This document shows, in pieces, positions 51,194-59,866 of a stretch of DNA of 64,000 nt. A program made the translations under genes and the position numbers. This DNA is from Anaerolineales bacterium. Its GTDB lineage: Bacteria; Chloroflexota; Anaerolineae; 4572-78; J111. The notes under the pieces were generated by a model. It saw only the letters and a program-made list of their open reading frames with translations. It was not told the DNA's origin and made no database searches. How positions within the stretch are numbered: position 1 is the first letter of the stretch; each line of letters opens with the position of its first letter. The DNA lies in contig JABTUW010000002.1 of the NCBI GenBank assembly GCA_015075185.1, positions 1,612,001-1,676,000 on the forward strand, read 5' to 3'.

Positions 51194-52213
51194 TCAAGAC
51201 ACTGTCTCTGACTGGGTAGAGGTGACCGGGCGGGGTTTAAAGAGGGGGGGCAGGCGCAGTTCCATGCCGCCCAGCAAGCCCTGGCGGCGGAAAATCATAA
51301 TCAGGATAATGGCAATCGCCACCACAATCTGGCTGAGACCGTAAAGCGGGTTGCCGCCAATGGCTAATTGAGTTTCGACTCTGCGCAGCAATTCCGGCAC
51401 CAGTGTCATTAAAATTGCCCCGATAACCGAGCCGCTAATGCTGCCCATCCCGCCAACAACCAGCATCACCACCACGTTAAAAGTAATGAGAAACGAGAAA
51501 GAGCTGGGAGTAATGGCGGTAATCTGGTGCGCCCAGAGCGAACCCGCGGCCCCGGCAAAAAAGGCGCTGACGGCAAAAGCCAGCAAGCGGGTGCGAAATA
51601 CCTGCACCCCGCGCGTCGAAGCGACCAGTTCATCCTCACGAATAGCTAACATAGCCCGGCCATAGGGCGAATTGACCAGCCGCCAGACCACGTAAATAGT
51701 GAGCAAGGCCCAGCCGTAAGCCCACCAGATGTTGGTCAGCGCCGGAATACCGTTAATGCCTCTGGCCCCTCGGGTGATGCTCTGCCAGTTATTGGCGACA
51801 ACCCGGACCATGACCATTAAACCCAGGGTAGCCACAGCCAGGTAATGCCCCCGCAAGCGCAGCACCGGGATGCCCACCAGGATAGCAACGCCAACCGCCA
51901 GCAGGCCGCCAATCACCGTCGCCACGGGAAAGGGCAGGCTGAGGGCGTTGAGCCAGTCCGGCAAGCCGGTGATGCCGGATTTGTACTGTTCCGGTAGGGT
52001 CAGCAGGGCGGCGCTGTAAGCGCCCATGGCCATAAACGCGGCGTGGCCCAGCGAGAAGTCGCCGGTAAAGCCGTTGGTCAGGTTAAGGCTGACGGTGAGC
52101 ATAATATTGATGCCCATCACTGCCAGAATCCGCAGGTAGTAGTCGTTTAGGGTAAATTGGGCCAGCGCCAGCAAAGCCAGCAAGGCCAGGAGGTAGACCA
52201 GGCGGTTGAGCAT
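51194..52213 (-). CDS. LIV-type ABC transporter permease (LivM)
   Basis: The 339-residue membrane protein shows MLTVSLNLTNGFTGDFSLGHAAFMAMGAY and VGGMGSISGSVIGAIL, typical of LivM. Last gene of a complete minus-strand set LivG-LivF-LivH-LivM. One base separates it from LivH, indicating co-translation. Unlike the orphan LivM at 34824 it is part of a full importer. Confidence 0.93.
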   Translation of the reverse strand: MLNRLVYLLALLALLALAQFTLNDYYLRILAVMGINIMLTVSLNLTNGFTGDFSLGHAAFMAMGAYSAALLTLPEQYKSGITGLPDWLNALSLPFPVATVIGGLLAVGVAILVGIPVLRLRGHYLAVATLGLMVMVRVVANNWQSITRGARGINGIPALTNIWWAYGWALLTIYVVWRLVNSPYGRAMLAIREDELVASTRGVQVFRTRLLAFAVSAFFAGAAGSLWAHQITAITPSSFSFLITFNVVVMLVVGGMGSISGSVIGAILMTLVPELLRRVETQLAIGGNPLYGLSQIVVAIAIILIMIFRRQGLLGGMELRLPPLFKPRPVTSTQSETVS

Positions 52214-52214
52214 A

Positions 52215-53114
52215 TCAGGCTCTCTCTTCCGTTGAAACGCCGAGGATGCCGTGGGGCCGGATCAACAGCACAATCAGCAGCAGGGCAAAGACAAAGGCGT
52301 CGCGGTAGCCGGAAAAGGCCGGCGGCAGAAACCCGACAAAGAAAATCTCGGCGAAACCGAGCAGAAAGCCGCCCAGCAGCGCCCCCGGAATCGTGCCGAT
52401 GCCGCCAATCACCGCCGCCACAAAGGCCTTGAGACCGGGCAAAAAGCCCATAAAAGGCTCGACGGTGTTATACTGGGCCGCCCAGAGAAAGCCGGCCACT
52501 CCGGCCAGGGCAGAACCCAGGAGAAAGGCGGTGGCAATGACTTGATTAATATTGATGCCCATCAGGTGGGCCGCCCGTAGATTTTCGGCGGCGGCGCGCA
52601 TGGCAATACCCAGGCGGGTGCGGCGCACAAACAGGTTCAAGCCGACCATCAACAGGATGGTCAGGGAGATGGTCAGCACATCCAGCGTGGAGAAGCTGAC
52701 GCCGTTGACGTCGTAGACCTGCTTGATCCCCGCCGGCAGCCGGAATGAGCGCGGCTGGGCGGTCAGGACCATGACCGTACCATTTTGAATGAGGGTGCTA
52801 ATGCCGAGCGAGGTAATGAGCATGGCCACTTCGGGCGCGCCGCGCAGGGGGCGATAGGCGACCCGCTCGACCAGTACTCCTACTAGGCCGATGATGAGCA
52901 TGGGCAGCAGTACTGCCACGCCCAGGGGCAGAAAGCTGTTGGCTACCAGGGCCAGGGCCAGGTAAGCCCCCCACATCATTAAGTCACCGTGGGCAAAGTT
53001 AATCAGCCGCAAAATGCCGTAGACCATCGTCAGGCCGATGGCCACCAGGGCGTAAATACTGCCCAGATTCAGACCATTAATAAACTGCTGTACAAAATAA
53101 GAGATTGGATACAT
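52215..53114 (-). CDS. LIV-type ABC transporter permease (LivH)
   Basis: The 299-residue protein has LivH patterns NLGSIYALVAIGLTMVYGILRLINFAHGDLMMWGAY and GFLPGLKAFVAAVIGGIGTIPGALLGG, with eight or nine helices. It works with LivM. A 61-base gap separates it from LivF. Confidence 0.93.
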   Translation of the reverse strand: MYPISYFVQQFINGLNLGSIYALVAIGLTMVYGILRLINFAHGDLMMWGAYLALALVANSFLPLGVAVLLPMLIIGLVGVLVERVAYRPLRGAPEVAMLITSLGISTLIQNGTVMVLTAQPRSFRLPAGIKQVYDVNGVSFSTLDVLTISLTILLMVGLNLFVRRTRLGIAMRAAAENLRAAHLMGININQVIATAFLLGSALAGVAGFLWAAQYNTVEPFMGFLPGLKAFVAAVIGGIGTIPGALLGGFLLGFAEIFFVGFLPPAFSGYRDAFVFALLLIVLLIRPHGILGVSTEERA

Positions 53115-53175
53115 AGCACACGCAGCCAGATGGGTTTCTATCTACTATCTACCAGCTTCTATCCTCTATCTTCCA

Positions 53176-53880
53176 CTACCCGCCCAGATAAGCGGCCTGC
53201 ACCTGTGGATTGTGGGCCAGTTCGGCGGCAGGGCCGGTGAGGCGCACCTGGCCCGTTTCCAGTACGTAGGCCCGATCGGCGATGCGCAGCGCCTGGAAGG
53301 CGTTTTGCTCAACCAGGAGAATGGTGACATTCTGCCGCCGTAGCTCCTGGATGATTTCGAAAATGCGTTCAACCAGAATGGGCGCTAACCCCAACGAAGG
53401 TTCATCCAGCAGCAGCATGCGTGGTCGGCTCATCAGGGCGCGGCCAATCGCCAGCATTTGCTGCTCGCCGCCGCTGAGGGTGCCGGCGGATTGCCCCCGA
53501 CGCTCAAACAAGACCGGAAAGAGCTGGTGAACACGAGCCAGGTCTTGCTGAATCTCGGCTCGATTGCGGCGATTGTACGCGCCCAAAACCAGATTCTCGG
53601 CCACGCTCAACCGGCCAAAAATGAGCCGGCCTTCCGGGCAGTGGGAAATGCCCCAGCCGACAATTTGGTGCGGCGCGGCCCGGCTCAGGTCGTGTCCCTC
53701 GAACAGTACCCGGCCCGCACGAGGCCGCAAGACGCCGGAAATGGTCAAGAGGGCGGTGCTTTTGCCCGCGCCGTTGCTGCCGACAATCGTGACCAGTTCG
53801 CCGGCCTCGACGCGCAAACTGACCCCGCGCAGGGCCTGGATATTGCCATAAGAGACGTGCAGATCGTCAATTTCAAGCAT
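53176..53880 (-). CDS. LIV-type ABC transporter ATPase (LivF)
   Basis: The 234-residue protein has Walker A GSNGAGKST (34-42), signature LSGGEQQ and Walker B LLLDEPSLGLAP. Together with LivG it powers the importer. Its start overlaps LivG by eight bases. It may also serve the orphan permeases at 34824-36837. Confidence 0.95.
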   Translation of the reverse strand: MLEIDDLHVSYGNIQALRGVSLRVEAGELVTIVGSNGAGKSTALLTISGVLRPRAGRVLFEGHDLSRAAPHQIVGWGISHCPEGRLIFGRLSVAENLVLGAYNRRNRAEIQQDLARVHQLFPVLFERRGQSAGTLSGGEQQMLAIGRALMSRPRMLLLDEPSLGLAPILVERIFEIIQELRRQNVTILLVEQNAFQALRIADRAYVLETGQVRLTGPAAELAHNPQVQAAYLGG

Positions 53881-54673
53881 AGTCGGCGCTGCTGGCTGCG
53901 TGTCCCAGATAAGCTTCGATCACAGCCGGGTTTTGCCGGATCGCCGCTGGATCACCCTCGGCGATGACCTCACCGTAATTGAGAGCTTGGATGCGGCGAC
54001 AAACGTCCATCACCACCTGCATATTGTGTTCGATGAGAATAATGGTCAGCTCAAGCTGTTGGTGGATACGTTTGATCAGAGCCATAAACTCCTCGGTTTC
54101 GTTGGGGTTCATGCCGCCCACCGGCTCGTCGAGCAACAGTAGACGGGGCGACAGGGCCAGGGCGCAGGCCAACTCCAGGCGGCGCTGTTGGCCGAAGGAG
54201 AGCGTTTCGGCCCGGGCGTCGTTAACCTCGTCCAGATTCAGCCAGGCGAGTAATTCACGGGCCTGTTGGGTCAAATCACGCTCGCTGGCCGTGAAGTTCG
54301 GCCAGCTCAAAAAGACTTGCCATAACTGGGTCTGCTGGCCCGTTTGCAGCGCAACCTTGAGATTTTCCAGCACTGATAAAGGTTTGAAGAGACGCAATTT
54401 TTGAAAGGTGCGGGCGATGCCCAGACGAGCAATGCGTTCCGGCCTGGCCTGGGTAATATCAACACCGGCGAGATCAATGCGCCCGGAAGTCGGCCTGACC
54501 ACGCCGGTGAGCAGGTTGAAAAGGGTCGTTTTACCCGCGCCGTTCGGCCCGATAATTCCCAAAAATTCGCCCTGGGCCAGCTTGAGGTCGTAATCACAAA
54601 CAGCCTGCAATCCGCGAAAGGATTTATTTAATTTCTCAACCTGTAAAAGATAGGACGGCTCTGCGGAAGACAT
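53873..54673 (-). CDS. LIV-type ABC transporter ATPase (LivG)
   Basis: The 266-residue protein has Walker A GPNGAGKTT, signature LSFGQQRRLELACALA and Walker B LLLDEPVGGMNP. First gene of the minus-strand transporter set, transcribed from a strong promoter in the shared 454-base region. Partner of LivF. Confidence 0.95.
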   Translation of the reverse strand: MSSAEPSYLLQVEKLNKSFRGLQAVCDYDLKLAQGEFLGIIGPNGAGKTTLFNLLTGVVRPTSGRIDLAGVDITQARPERIARLGIARTFQKLRLFKPLSVLENLKVALQTGQQTQLWQVFLSWPNFTASERDLTQQARELLAWLNLDEVNDARAETLSFGQQRRLELACALALSPRLLLLDEPVGGMNPNETEEFMALIKRIHQQLELTIILIEHNMQVVMDVCRRIQALNYGEVIAEGDPAAIRQNPAVIEAYLGHAASSADYA

Positions 54674-54729
54674 GCTTGGCCTTAATCGGCAACTGGACTG
54701 GCAACGAATGAACCCATTTAGAAGGCCAG

Positions 54730-54759
54730 ATTATACCAGAAAGCAAAGAGACCTGTCAA
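54730..54759 (-). promoter_or_regulatory. livGFHM promoter
   Basis: On the minus strand TTGACA (54754-54759), 18-base spacer and TATAAT (54730-54735), both perfect hexamers, about 60 bases upstream of the LivG start. Confidence 0.8.
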
Positions 54760-54801
54760 AGCGACATAATTTATGGGTAAGATTCTGCAGTTGGAAGTCT
54801 C

Positions 54802-54830
54802 TTGACAAGCTTAATAGAAATCACTATACT
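54802..54830 (+). promoter_or_regulatory. livK operon promoter
   Basis: TTGACA (54802-54807), 17-base spacer and TATACT (54825-54830), back to back with the livG promoter (-35 boxes 42 bases apart). Transcription would start near 54837, giving a leader of about 290 bases. Confidence 0.8.
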
Positions 54831-54836
54831 TTGGGG

Positions 54837-55127
54837 CGCTCACCTTGTCCTCCCGACTTGCACAAACCGATTGCTCTCAAATCAAACATCACCGGCATTA
54901 AGTCGGGATTCTGTCTCATTAGAGACCCAAAGACTTCGGACTTCCACAATTTCGTTGCAGTAGTGTCGTTTTACTCAAAAGGACTTAACACAGGCAATGA
55001 TTTTTGGCAAACGCCGGAGTCTTTGTTTTTGAGCCTTTCAAAGAAAGGAGAGGGCTTGATCGAAAAGTGATTCTAAAATTCAGTTTATCACCCAACTAAT
55101 CCGAACGAAGATGGAGGAAAGATAGAA
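54837..55127 (+). promoter_or_regulatory. Long structured leader ahead of the livK gene
   Basis: The untranslated leader has several complementary segments: TCCCGACTT/AAGTCGGGA (54851-54859 with 54900-54908), hairpin GTCTC/GAGAC (54913-54926), a long-range 12-base helix CAAAGACTTCGG with CCGGAGTCTTTG (54928-54939 with 55014-55025, one G-U pair) followed by a run of five T, and CCTTTC/GAAAGG (55034-55048). The third helix plus T run resembles a terminator closing a long-range fold, so a riboswitch- or attenuator-like role is plausible. A long open frame crosses it and the promoter but has no start signal. No known riboswitch class is recognised. Confidence 0.5.
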
Positions 55128-56462
55128 ATGTTAATCAAAAATGCTCGCTTGTTGGTTTCCCTGTTTTTAATCGTGCTCATGATCTCGGCCTGCGCTCCGG
55201 CGGCGACACCCGCGCCAACGGAAGCTCCAGCCGCCCCCACCGAAGCCGCCGTCCAGCCGACCGAGGCTCCGGCGGAACCCACCGAAGAAGCGGCGGCAGA
55301 ACCTACTGAAGCCCCTGCCCCTACTGAGGAAGCCGCTCCAGCCACCGAGGAACCGGCCGCTGAGGCCACTGAAGAGGCTGCCACTGGCGGTGAGTCGATC
55401 AAGATTGGGGCGATGTACAATGTGACGGGAGGGATGTCCTCGATTGATGCGCCGGGGTTGAACGGGATGAAGCTGGCAGCGGACGAGATCAATGCGGCTG
55501 GTGGGGTGCTGGGCCGTCCCATAGAAATAGTGGCGATAGACGGCAAGACGGACCAGACGGCGGTGACGAATGCTGTTTCGGAGATGATTGAAGTGAACGA
55601 GGTGGTGGCGATTGGCGGGTTGAACGACTCGACCTTTGCCCTGGCGGCAGGGCCGATTGCCCAGACCGCCGGAATTCCGTTTGTGACCGCTGGAGCGACG
55701 CTGCCGACGCTGCCGGAGCAGGTGGGGGACCATTTCTTCATGGTGCCGTTTGGGGATGACACCCAGGCGTATGCGGTGGCCGATTATGCCATGGACGAGT
55801 TGGAGGCGCAGACGGCCTACATGCTGGTCGACCAGGCGTATGACTTCACCACGGCGTTAGCGAGCTTTTTCAAGGAGCGGTGGCAAGAGCGCGGCGGGGA
55901 GATCGTGTTGGAGGACATCTACCAGTCGGGTGACACCGACTTTTCGGCTCAGATCGCCCGGTTGAAAGCGCTCGATCCGCAGCCGGATGTGCTGTTCGTC
56001 TCGGCCATTCCGAACGAGGCGGGCATCACGACCTTGCAGATCCGCGAAGCAGGTTTGACCCAGCCCATTCTGTCGGGAGATGGCTTTGACACGCCGCTGA
56101 TTGGCGAAGTAGCGGGAGAGCAAGCCGATGCGGTCTACTACTCGACCCACGCTTCGCTGGACAATCCGGCGGAGAAGGTGGCCAACTTCGTGGCGGGTTA
56201 CGAAGCAGCCTATGGCAACAAGCCGGAGAATGCTTTTGCCGCATTGGGCTATGATATGATGAACCTGATTGCTGACGCCATCGAGCGGGCAGGTGATGCT
56301 GATCCGGCGGCCATTCGCGATGCGCTGGCAGCCACGGAAGGCTTTGAGGCAGTGACCGGGACGATCACCTATCCCGAAGGCCAGCGCAAGCCGGCCAAGT
56401 CGGTCACCATCATCCAAGTTCAGGATGGTCAATACTCCTTCGCCGCCGAAGTGAACCCTTGA
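55128..56462 (+). CDS. livK: LIV-type ABC transporter substrate-binding lipoprotein
   Basis: The 444-residue protein has lipobox ISAC (Cys22), a Pro/Glu/Ala/Thr-rich tether (about 23-85) with repeated PTEAPA/PTEEA units, and a type I binding-protein domain (IKIGAMYNVTGGMSSIDAPGLNGMKLAADEINAAGG). It is the probable binding partner of the divergent LivGFHM importer. Ribosome site GGAGGAAAG. A hairpin follows its stop before the ligase gene. Confidence 0.94.
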   Translation: MLIKNARLLVSLFLIVLMISACAPAATPAPTEAPAAPTEAAVQPTEAPAEPTEEAAAEPTEAPAPTEEAAPATEEPAAEATEEAATGGESIKIGAMYNVTGGMSSIDAPGLNGMKLAADEINAAGGVLGRPIEIVAIDGKTDQTAVTNAVSEMIEVNEVVAIGGLNDSTFALAAGPIAQTAGIPFVTAGATLPTLPEQVGDHFFMVPFGDDTQAYAVADYAMDELEAQTAYMLVDQAYDFTTALASFFKERWQERGGEIVLEDIYQSGDTDFSAQIARLKALDPQPDVLFVSAIPNEAGITTLQIREAGLTQPILSGDGFDTPLIGEVAGEQADAVYYSTHASLDNPAEKVANFVAGYEAAYGNKPENAFAALGYDMMNLIADAIERAGDADPAAIRDALAATEGFEAVTGTITYPEGQRKPAKSVTIIQVQDGQYSFAAEVNP

Positions 56463-56474
56463 TTGTATTTTCAG

Positions 56475-56515
56475 GCCGGAGTGGAGTGCAGATGATCGTC
56501 TGCACTCCTACCGGC
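56475..56515 (+). repeat. Intercistronic hairpin after the binding protein
   Basis: GGAGTGCAGA (56483-56492) and TCTGCACTCC (56499-56508) are perfect arms around TGATCG, with outer GCCGG/CCGGC pairs (56475-56479 and 56511-56515). It has no T tract. It probably protects the upstream message, as the analogous hairpin at 11256 does. Confidence 0.65.
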
Positions 56516-56534
56516 AAGAAAGGAATAGGTTCTT

Positions 56535-57890
56535 GTGAACACCCCGGAAAGTATCGTAACTGCTGCTTCTGCCGCCAAGGTCCGCTTGATCCGTTTTCTC
56601 TACTGCGATAACGGCTGTACCATTCGCGGCAAACTGGCCCACATTGATCACCTGGCCTCGCGCCTGGAAAGCGGCATCGGTCTGACCGTCGCCATGCAGG
56701 CGATGAACATGCTCGACCAGTTGCAGCCGGTCGAAGGCATGGGGCCGGTGGGCGAAATCCGCCTGGTGCCTGATCCCGACAGCTTCGTCATTTTGCCCTA
56801 CGCGCCCCACAGCGCGGCCATGATGTGTGACATGCTGGCCCTGAACCGCCAACCCTGGGGCGCTTGCCCGCGCAGTTTTCTTAAGCGCATGATTGCCCGC
56901 GCCGCTGCCGAGGGGTTGACTCTCCAGGCGTCGTTTGAAAATGAGTTTAGCCTATTCTACCCTGACGAAAACGGCGAATACGTCCCCGTTGATACGGGCC
57001 TCTGTTTCAGCTCCATCTCGATGACCGCTGCGGCTGAGGTAATGAATGATATGGTCGCCGCGTTTGAAGCGCAAAATATCCCGATAGACGCCTACTATCC
57101 CGAACTCGGCCACGGCCAGCACGAGCTGCCTCTCCGCCACGCCCCGGCCCTCCGCGCCGCCGATAACCAGATTTGGTTCCGCGAGACGGTGCGGAATGTA
57201 GCCAACCAGCATAACATGCTGGCCTCGCTGGCCCCCAAGCCCATGCCTGACCAGGCCGGCAATGGTTGCCACATTCACTGGAGCGTATGGGATGCCGACG
57301 GCAAAACTAACCTGTTCTATGATGCCAATGACCGTTACAAGTTAAGCCAATTGGCCTATCACTTTGTGGCCGGAGTTTTGGCTCACCTGCCAGGCCTGCT
57401 GGCGTTAACGGCTCCCTGTTTCAACTCCTACCGCCGTTTGCAGCCTCACTTTTGGAGCAGCGCCTACACCGCCTGGGGGCCGGACAACCGCGAGGCCGCC
57501 GTCCGCGTTGCCTCCGGGCTGTGGGGCCACGAACCCGACAGTGTCAACGTGGAACTCAAAGCCAGTGATCCGAGCAATAACCCTTACCTGGCTTTGGGCG
57601 GACTGATTGCCGCTGGCCTGGATGGCCTTGCTCGCCGGTTAGACCCCGGCGACCCAACCCTGGTTGACCCCGGTAACTTTAGCGATGAAGAACGAGCCAA
57701 ACGCGGCATCCAGCGCTATCCCACTACTCAGGCCGAGGCCCTCGACGCGCTGGAAAAAGATCAGGTCCTGCTCGACGCTTTAGGGCCGGAGCTGAGCGCC
57801 TCCTACCTGGCGGTCAAGCGTTCCGAGTATGCCGCCTTCTCGGCTGAAGATTTGGATTTTGAAATCAAGCACCATCTTTACAAATTTTAG
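56535..57890 (+). CDS. Glutamine synthetase family ligase
   Basis: The 451-residue protein has GS-family active-site pieces: ASFENEFSLFY (catalytic Glu pair), AGNGCHIHWSVWD (metal/ATP His), and ARRLDPGDPTLVDPG. Start is a GTG. It is followed 10 bases later by an amidohydrolase, the arrangement found fused in fungal FluG. With an importer upstream, a gamma-glutamyl ligase that tags an amine for breakdown fits better than housekeeping GlnA, but the reaction is inferred. Confidence 0.88.
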   Translation: MNTPESIVTAASAAKVRLIRFLYCDNGCTIRGKLAHIDHLASRLESGIGLTVAMQAMNMLDQLQPVEGMGPVGEIRLVPDPDSFVILPYAPHSAAMMCDMLALNRQPWGACPRSFLKRMIARAAAEGLTLQASFENEFSLFYPDENGEYVPVDTGLCFSSISMTAAAEVMNDMVAAFEAQNIPIDAYYPELGHGQHELPLRHAPALRAADNQIWFRETVRNVANQHNMLASLAPKPMPDQAGNGCHIHWSVWDADGKTNLFYDANDRYKLSQLAYHFVAGVLAHLPGLLALTAPCFNSYRRLQPHFWSSAYTAWGPDNREAAVRVASGLWGHEPDSVNVELKASDPSNNPYLALGGLIAAGLDGLARRLDPGDPTLVDPGNFSDEERAKRGIQRYPTTQAEALDALEKDQVLLDALGPELSASYLAVKRSEYAAFSAEDLDFEIKHHLYKF

Positions 57891-57899
57891 GCCAAACAG

Positions 57900-59018
57900 A
57901 TGGATTTAAACCCTATCCCTATCGTTGACCACCATGCCCATTCATTGTTAAAGCCAGAGGCCACCGCCGATGCGGCCAACTTCCGGCAATGGTTCACCGA
58001 GTCAACCGACCCCGAAATTCATGCCCGCCACGTCCCCCACAGTCTCTTTTTCCGCACCGGTCTGCGCTGGCTGGCTGAGCTTCTCGGCTGCGAACCCACG
58101 CTGGAGGCATATCTCGCCGCCCGCGCCGCCCAACCCTACGACGCCTGGGTGCGTCGCCTTTTTCACGAGGCCAATATCAGCATTTTGTTGTGTGATTACG
58201 GCTATCAAGGCGCTGACAGTTACAACCACGCCGAACTGCAAGCCTTATTACCCTGCCGCGTCGAGCCGATGCTGCGCCTGGAAGTACTGGCCCAAGAGTT
58301 GATTGTCCAGCACGATACCTTTGATCAGATGTTAGAGGCGTTCACGGTAACGGTTGGCCAGGCCCGCGCGAATGGCTACGTGGCGCTGAAAAGCATCATT
58401 GCCTACCGGACTGGCTTGAACATCGCTCCGGTGTCGCGGGAAGACGCTGCTGCTGCTTTTGTGCCCTTAAAGGAGGAGGCGCGCCGGGCTGGTTATGTTC
58501 GCCTGGCCAGCAAACCCTTGTGTGATTATCTGGTCAACGTAGCCTTAGCGCAGGCCGAAGCCCAGGAGCTGCCGTTCCAATTCCATACAGGCTTCGGCGA
58601 CAGCGACGCCGACTTGCGCGCGGCTAACCCGCTTCACCTGCGCCGCGTTATCGAGCGGGCCCGTTGCCCGCTGGTGCTGCTGCATGCCGGCTGGCCCTTC
58701 TATCGCGAGTTGGCCCACCTGGCCGCCATTTATCCCAACGTCTGGATGGACCTTTCTCTGGCGATTCCTTTTGCCACCACTGGCATTCCGGCCATGCTGC
58801 GCGACATCCTGGGCATGGCGCACTTTAGCAAGATTATGTTTGCCACCGATGCTTTTGTGATGCCGGAGATCTTCTGGCTGGCCGCTCGCTGGGGACGTTG
58901 GGGCCTGGGCCGCGTGCTGGATGAATTCATCGCCGATGGTTTCCTCAGCCCCGCCGAAGCCTGGGCCGCCGCCGAAGCCATTCTGGGCGAAAACGCCCGC
59001 CACCTGTATCATTTGTGA
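57900..59018 (+). CDS. Amidohydrolase (Amidohydro_2, FluG-like)
   Basis: The 372-residue protein has the metal-binding HxH (His12 and His14 in VDHHAHSL), [21 protein letters not shown] and [10 protein letters not shown], the landmarks of the Amidohydro_2 fold. It lies 10 bases after the GS-type gene. In FluG the same two domains are one protein. It probably cuts an amide or decarboxylates a substrate linked to that ligase. Confidence 0.9.
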   Translation: MDLNPIPIVDHHAHSLLKPEATADAANFRQWFTESTDPEIHARHVPHSLFFRTGLRWLAELLGCEPTLEAYLAARAAQPYDAWVRRLFHEANISILLCDYGYQGADSYNHAELQALLPCRVEPMLRLEVLAQELIVQHDTFDQMLEAFTVTVGQARANGYVALKSIIAYRTGLNIAPVSREDAAAAFVPLKEEARRAGYVRLASKPLCDYLVNVALAQAEAQELPFQFHTGFGDSDADLRAANPLHLRRVIERARCPLVLLHAGWPFYRELAHLAAIYPNVWMDLSLAIPFATTGIPAMLRDILGMAHFSKIMFATDAFVMPEIFWLAARWGRWGLGRVLDEFIADGFLSPAEAWAAAEAILGENARHLYHL

Positions 59019-59039
59019 TCAAGAGGACGACAATTAAAA

Positions 59040-59105
59040 AGTCCACAGATAGACACAGATTACCACAGATTTTTTATCTGGGTTTACTGTGTCCACCTGT
59101 GGACT
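59040..59105. repeat. CACAG-type inverted repeat
   Basis: AGTCCACAG (59040-59048) and CTGTGGACT (59097-59105) close a region with further CACAGATT/CTGTGT pairs. It sits between the convergent amidohydrolase and PIN toxin genes, where a terminator is expected. A similar CACAGATT stretch occurs at about 38101-38120. Confidence 0.6.
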
Positions 59106-59123
59106 AGTTTTTACCTTTCCCGG

Positions 59124-59525
59124 TCAGGGCACTCTGGCTAATCCCATCTGGGCAAAGTGCTGGTCAAAACTGAAAGCCTGTTCGATGTTGCGCTGTCGGG
59201 CCAACACCAGGCAGGCACAGTCGGTGTAACTCCATTTCTTGTCGGTGTAATGGCCGAAAATCCGCCACGTTTCCTGTTCTTCTGCCGCTGAAAAAATTAC
59301 CATCTCCACAAAGCGACTGTTCCGCAGCCGCAGCCCCAGTTGCAGGGCGACCTGCATCCCTAGCCGGGCCTTGACCAGGGTCATGGTCTCGTCAAAAACA
59401 TGATTCGATACCAACAGGCTCCCCACCGCCGCATGGGCTTTGAGGAAGTTCGCTGCCTGATAATGGTGAGGGTCGCTCCGATCCACCACCGCGTACAACC
59501 CGCTGGTGTCAGCTATCACTGCCAT
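59124..59525 (-). CDS. PIN-domain ribonuclease toxin (VapC family)
   Basis: The 133-residue protein has PIN acidic residues in IADTSGLY (Asp6), NHVFDETMT (Glu) and SYTDCACLV (Asp). Intact catalytic set. It overlaps the RHH antitoxin gene end by 17 bases and is transcribed with it. It has low similarity to the VapC at 44502, so the two are separate families within PIN. Confidence 0.92.
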   Translation of the reverse strand: MAVIADTSGLYAVVDRSDPHHYQAANFLKAHAAVGSLLVSNHVFDETMTLVKARLGMQVALQLGLRLRNSRFVEMVIFSAAEEQETWRIFGHYTDKKWSYTDCACLVLARQRNIEQAFSFDQHFAQMGLARVP

Positions 59526-59799
59526 TGTCTTCGGCTACTTTCAGGAGGGGACGATCTTGCCAATCGGTGTGATAGAGAAATTGGTCCAGGTTTTCACTCG
59601 TAATACCATCGCTGGGGCCTTCACCCAAACCGATAATCCCCCACAAGGGATCATCGGCCCAGCCTTGGGCCTGGCGGCGTTCAATAGCTTCGGTGAGCAG
59701 CTGCCGTAACAGCGCCGACATGCTGACTGACTGCCGCTCGGCCTCTTCGGCTAACCACTGATGCTGCCATTCTTCTAAAATGATTTGCGCGCGTTTCAT
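59509..59799 (-). CDS. Ribbon-helix-helix antitoxin
   Basis: Start is the ATG at 59799 (GAGG eight bases upstream), not the longer frame from 59835. The 96-residue protein starts MKRAQIILEEWQHQWLAEEAERQSVSMSALLRQLLTEAI, a ribbon-helix-helix DNA-binding domain (about 3-45), followed by an acidic C-terminal tail that would wrap the toxin. Overlaps the PIN toxin gene. Confidence 0.85.
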   Translation of the reverse strand: MKRAQIILEEWQHQWLAEEAERQSVSMSALLRQLLTEAIERRQAQGWADDPLWGIIGLGEGPSDGITSENLDQFLYHTDWQDRPLLKVAEDNGSDS

Positions 59800-59837
59800 A
59801 GTGTAACCTCTGCATTGTGCATATTTATTACACACTT

Positions 59838-59866
59838 ATTATACACACCTTTTCTTTATGTGTCAA
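59838..59866 (-). promoter_or_regulatory. Consensus promoter of the RHH/PIN operon with repeats
   Basis: On the minus strand TTGACA (59861-59866), 17-base spacer, TATAAT (59838-59843): both hexamers perfect. GTGTGTATAATAA and GTGTGTAATAA form a direct repeat across the -10 and start site, suited to RHH autorepression. The -35 box lies within the last codons of the neighbouring membrane-protein gene. Confidence 0.85.

Noticed and set aside
54672-55070. 132-codon frame crossing the livK promoter and leader
   Set aside because: It crosses a near-consensus promoter, has no ribosome site at its start and no family; chance open frame.
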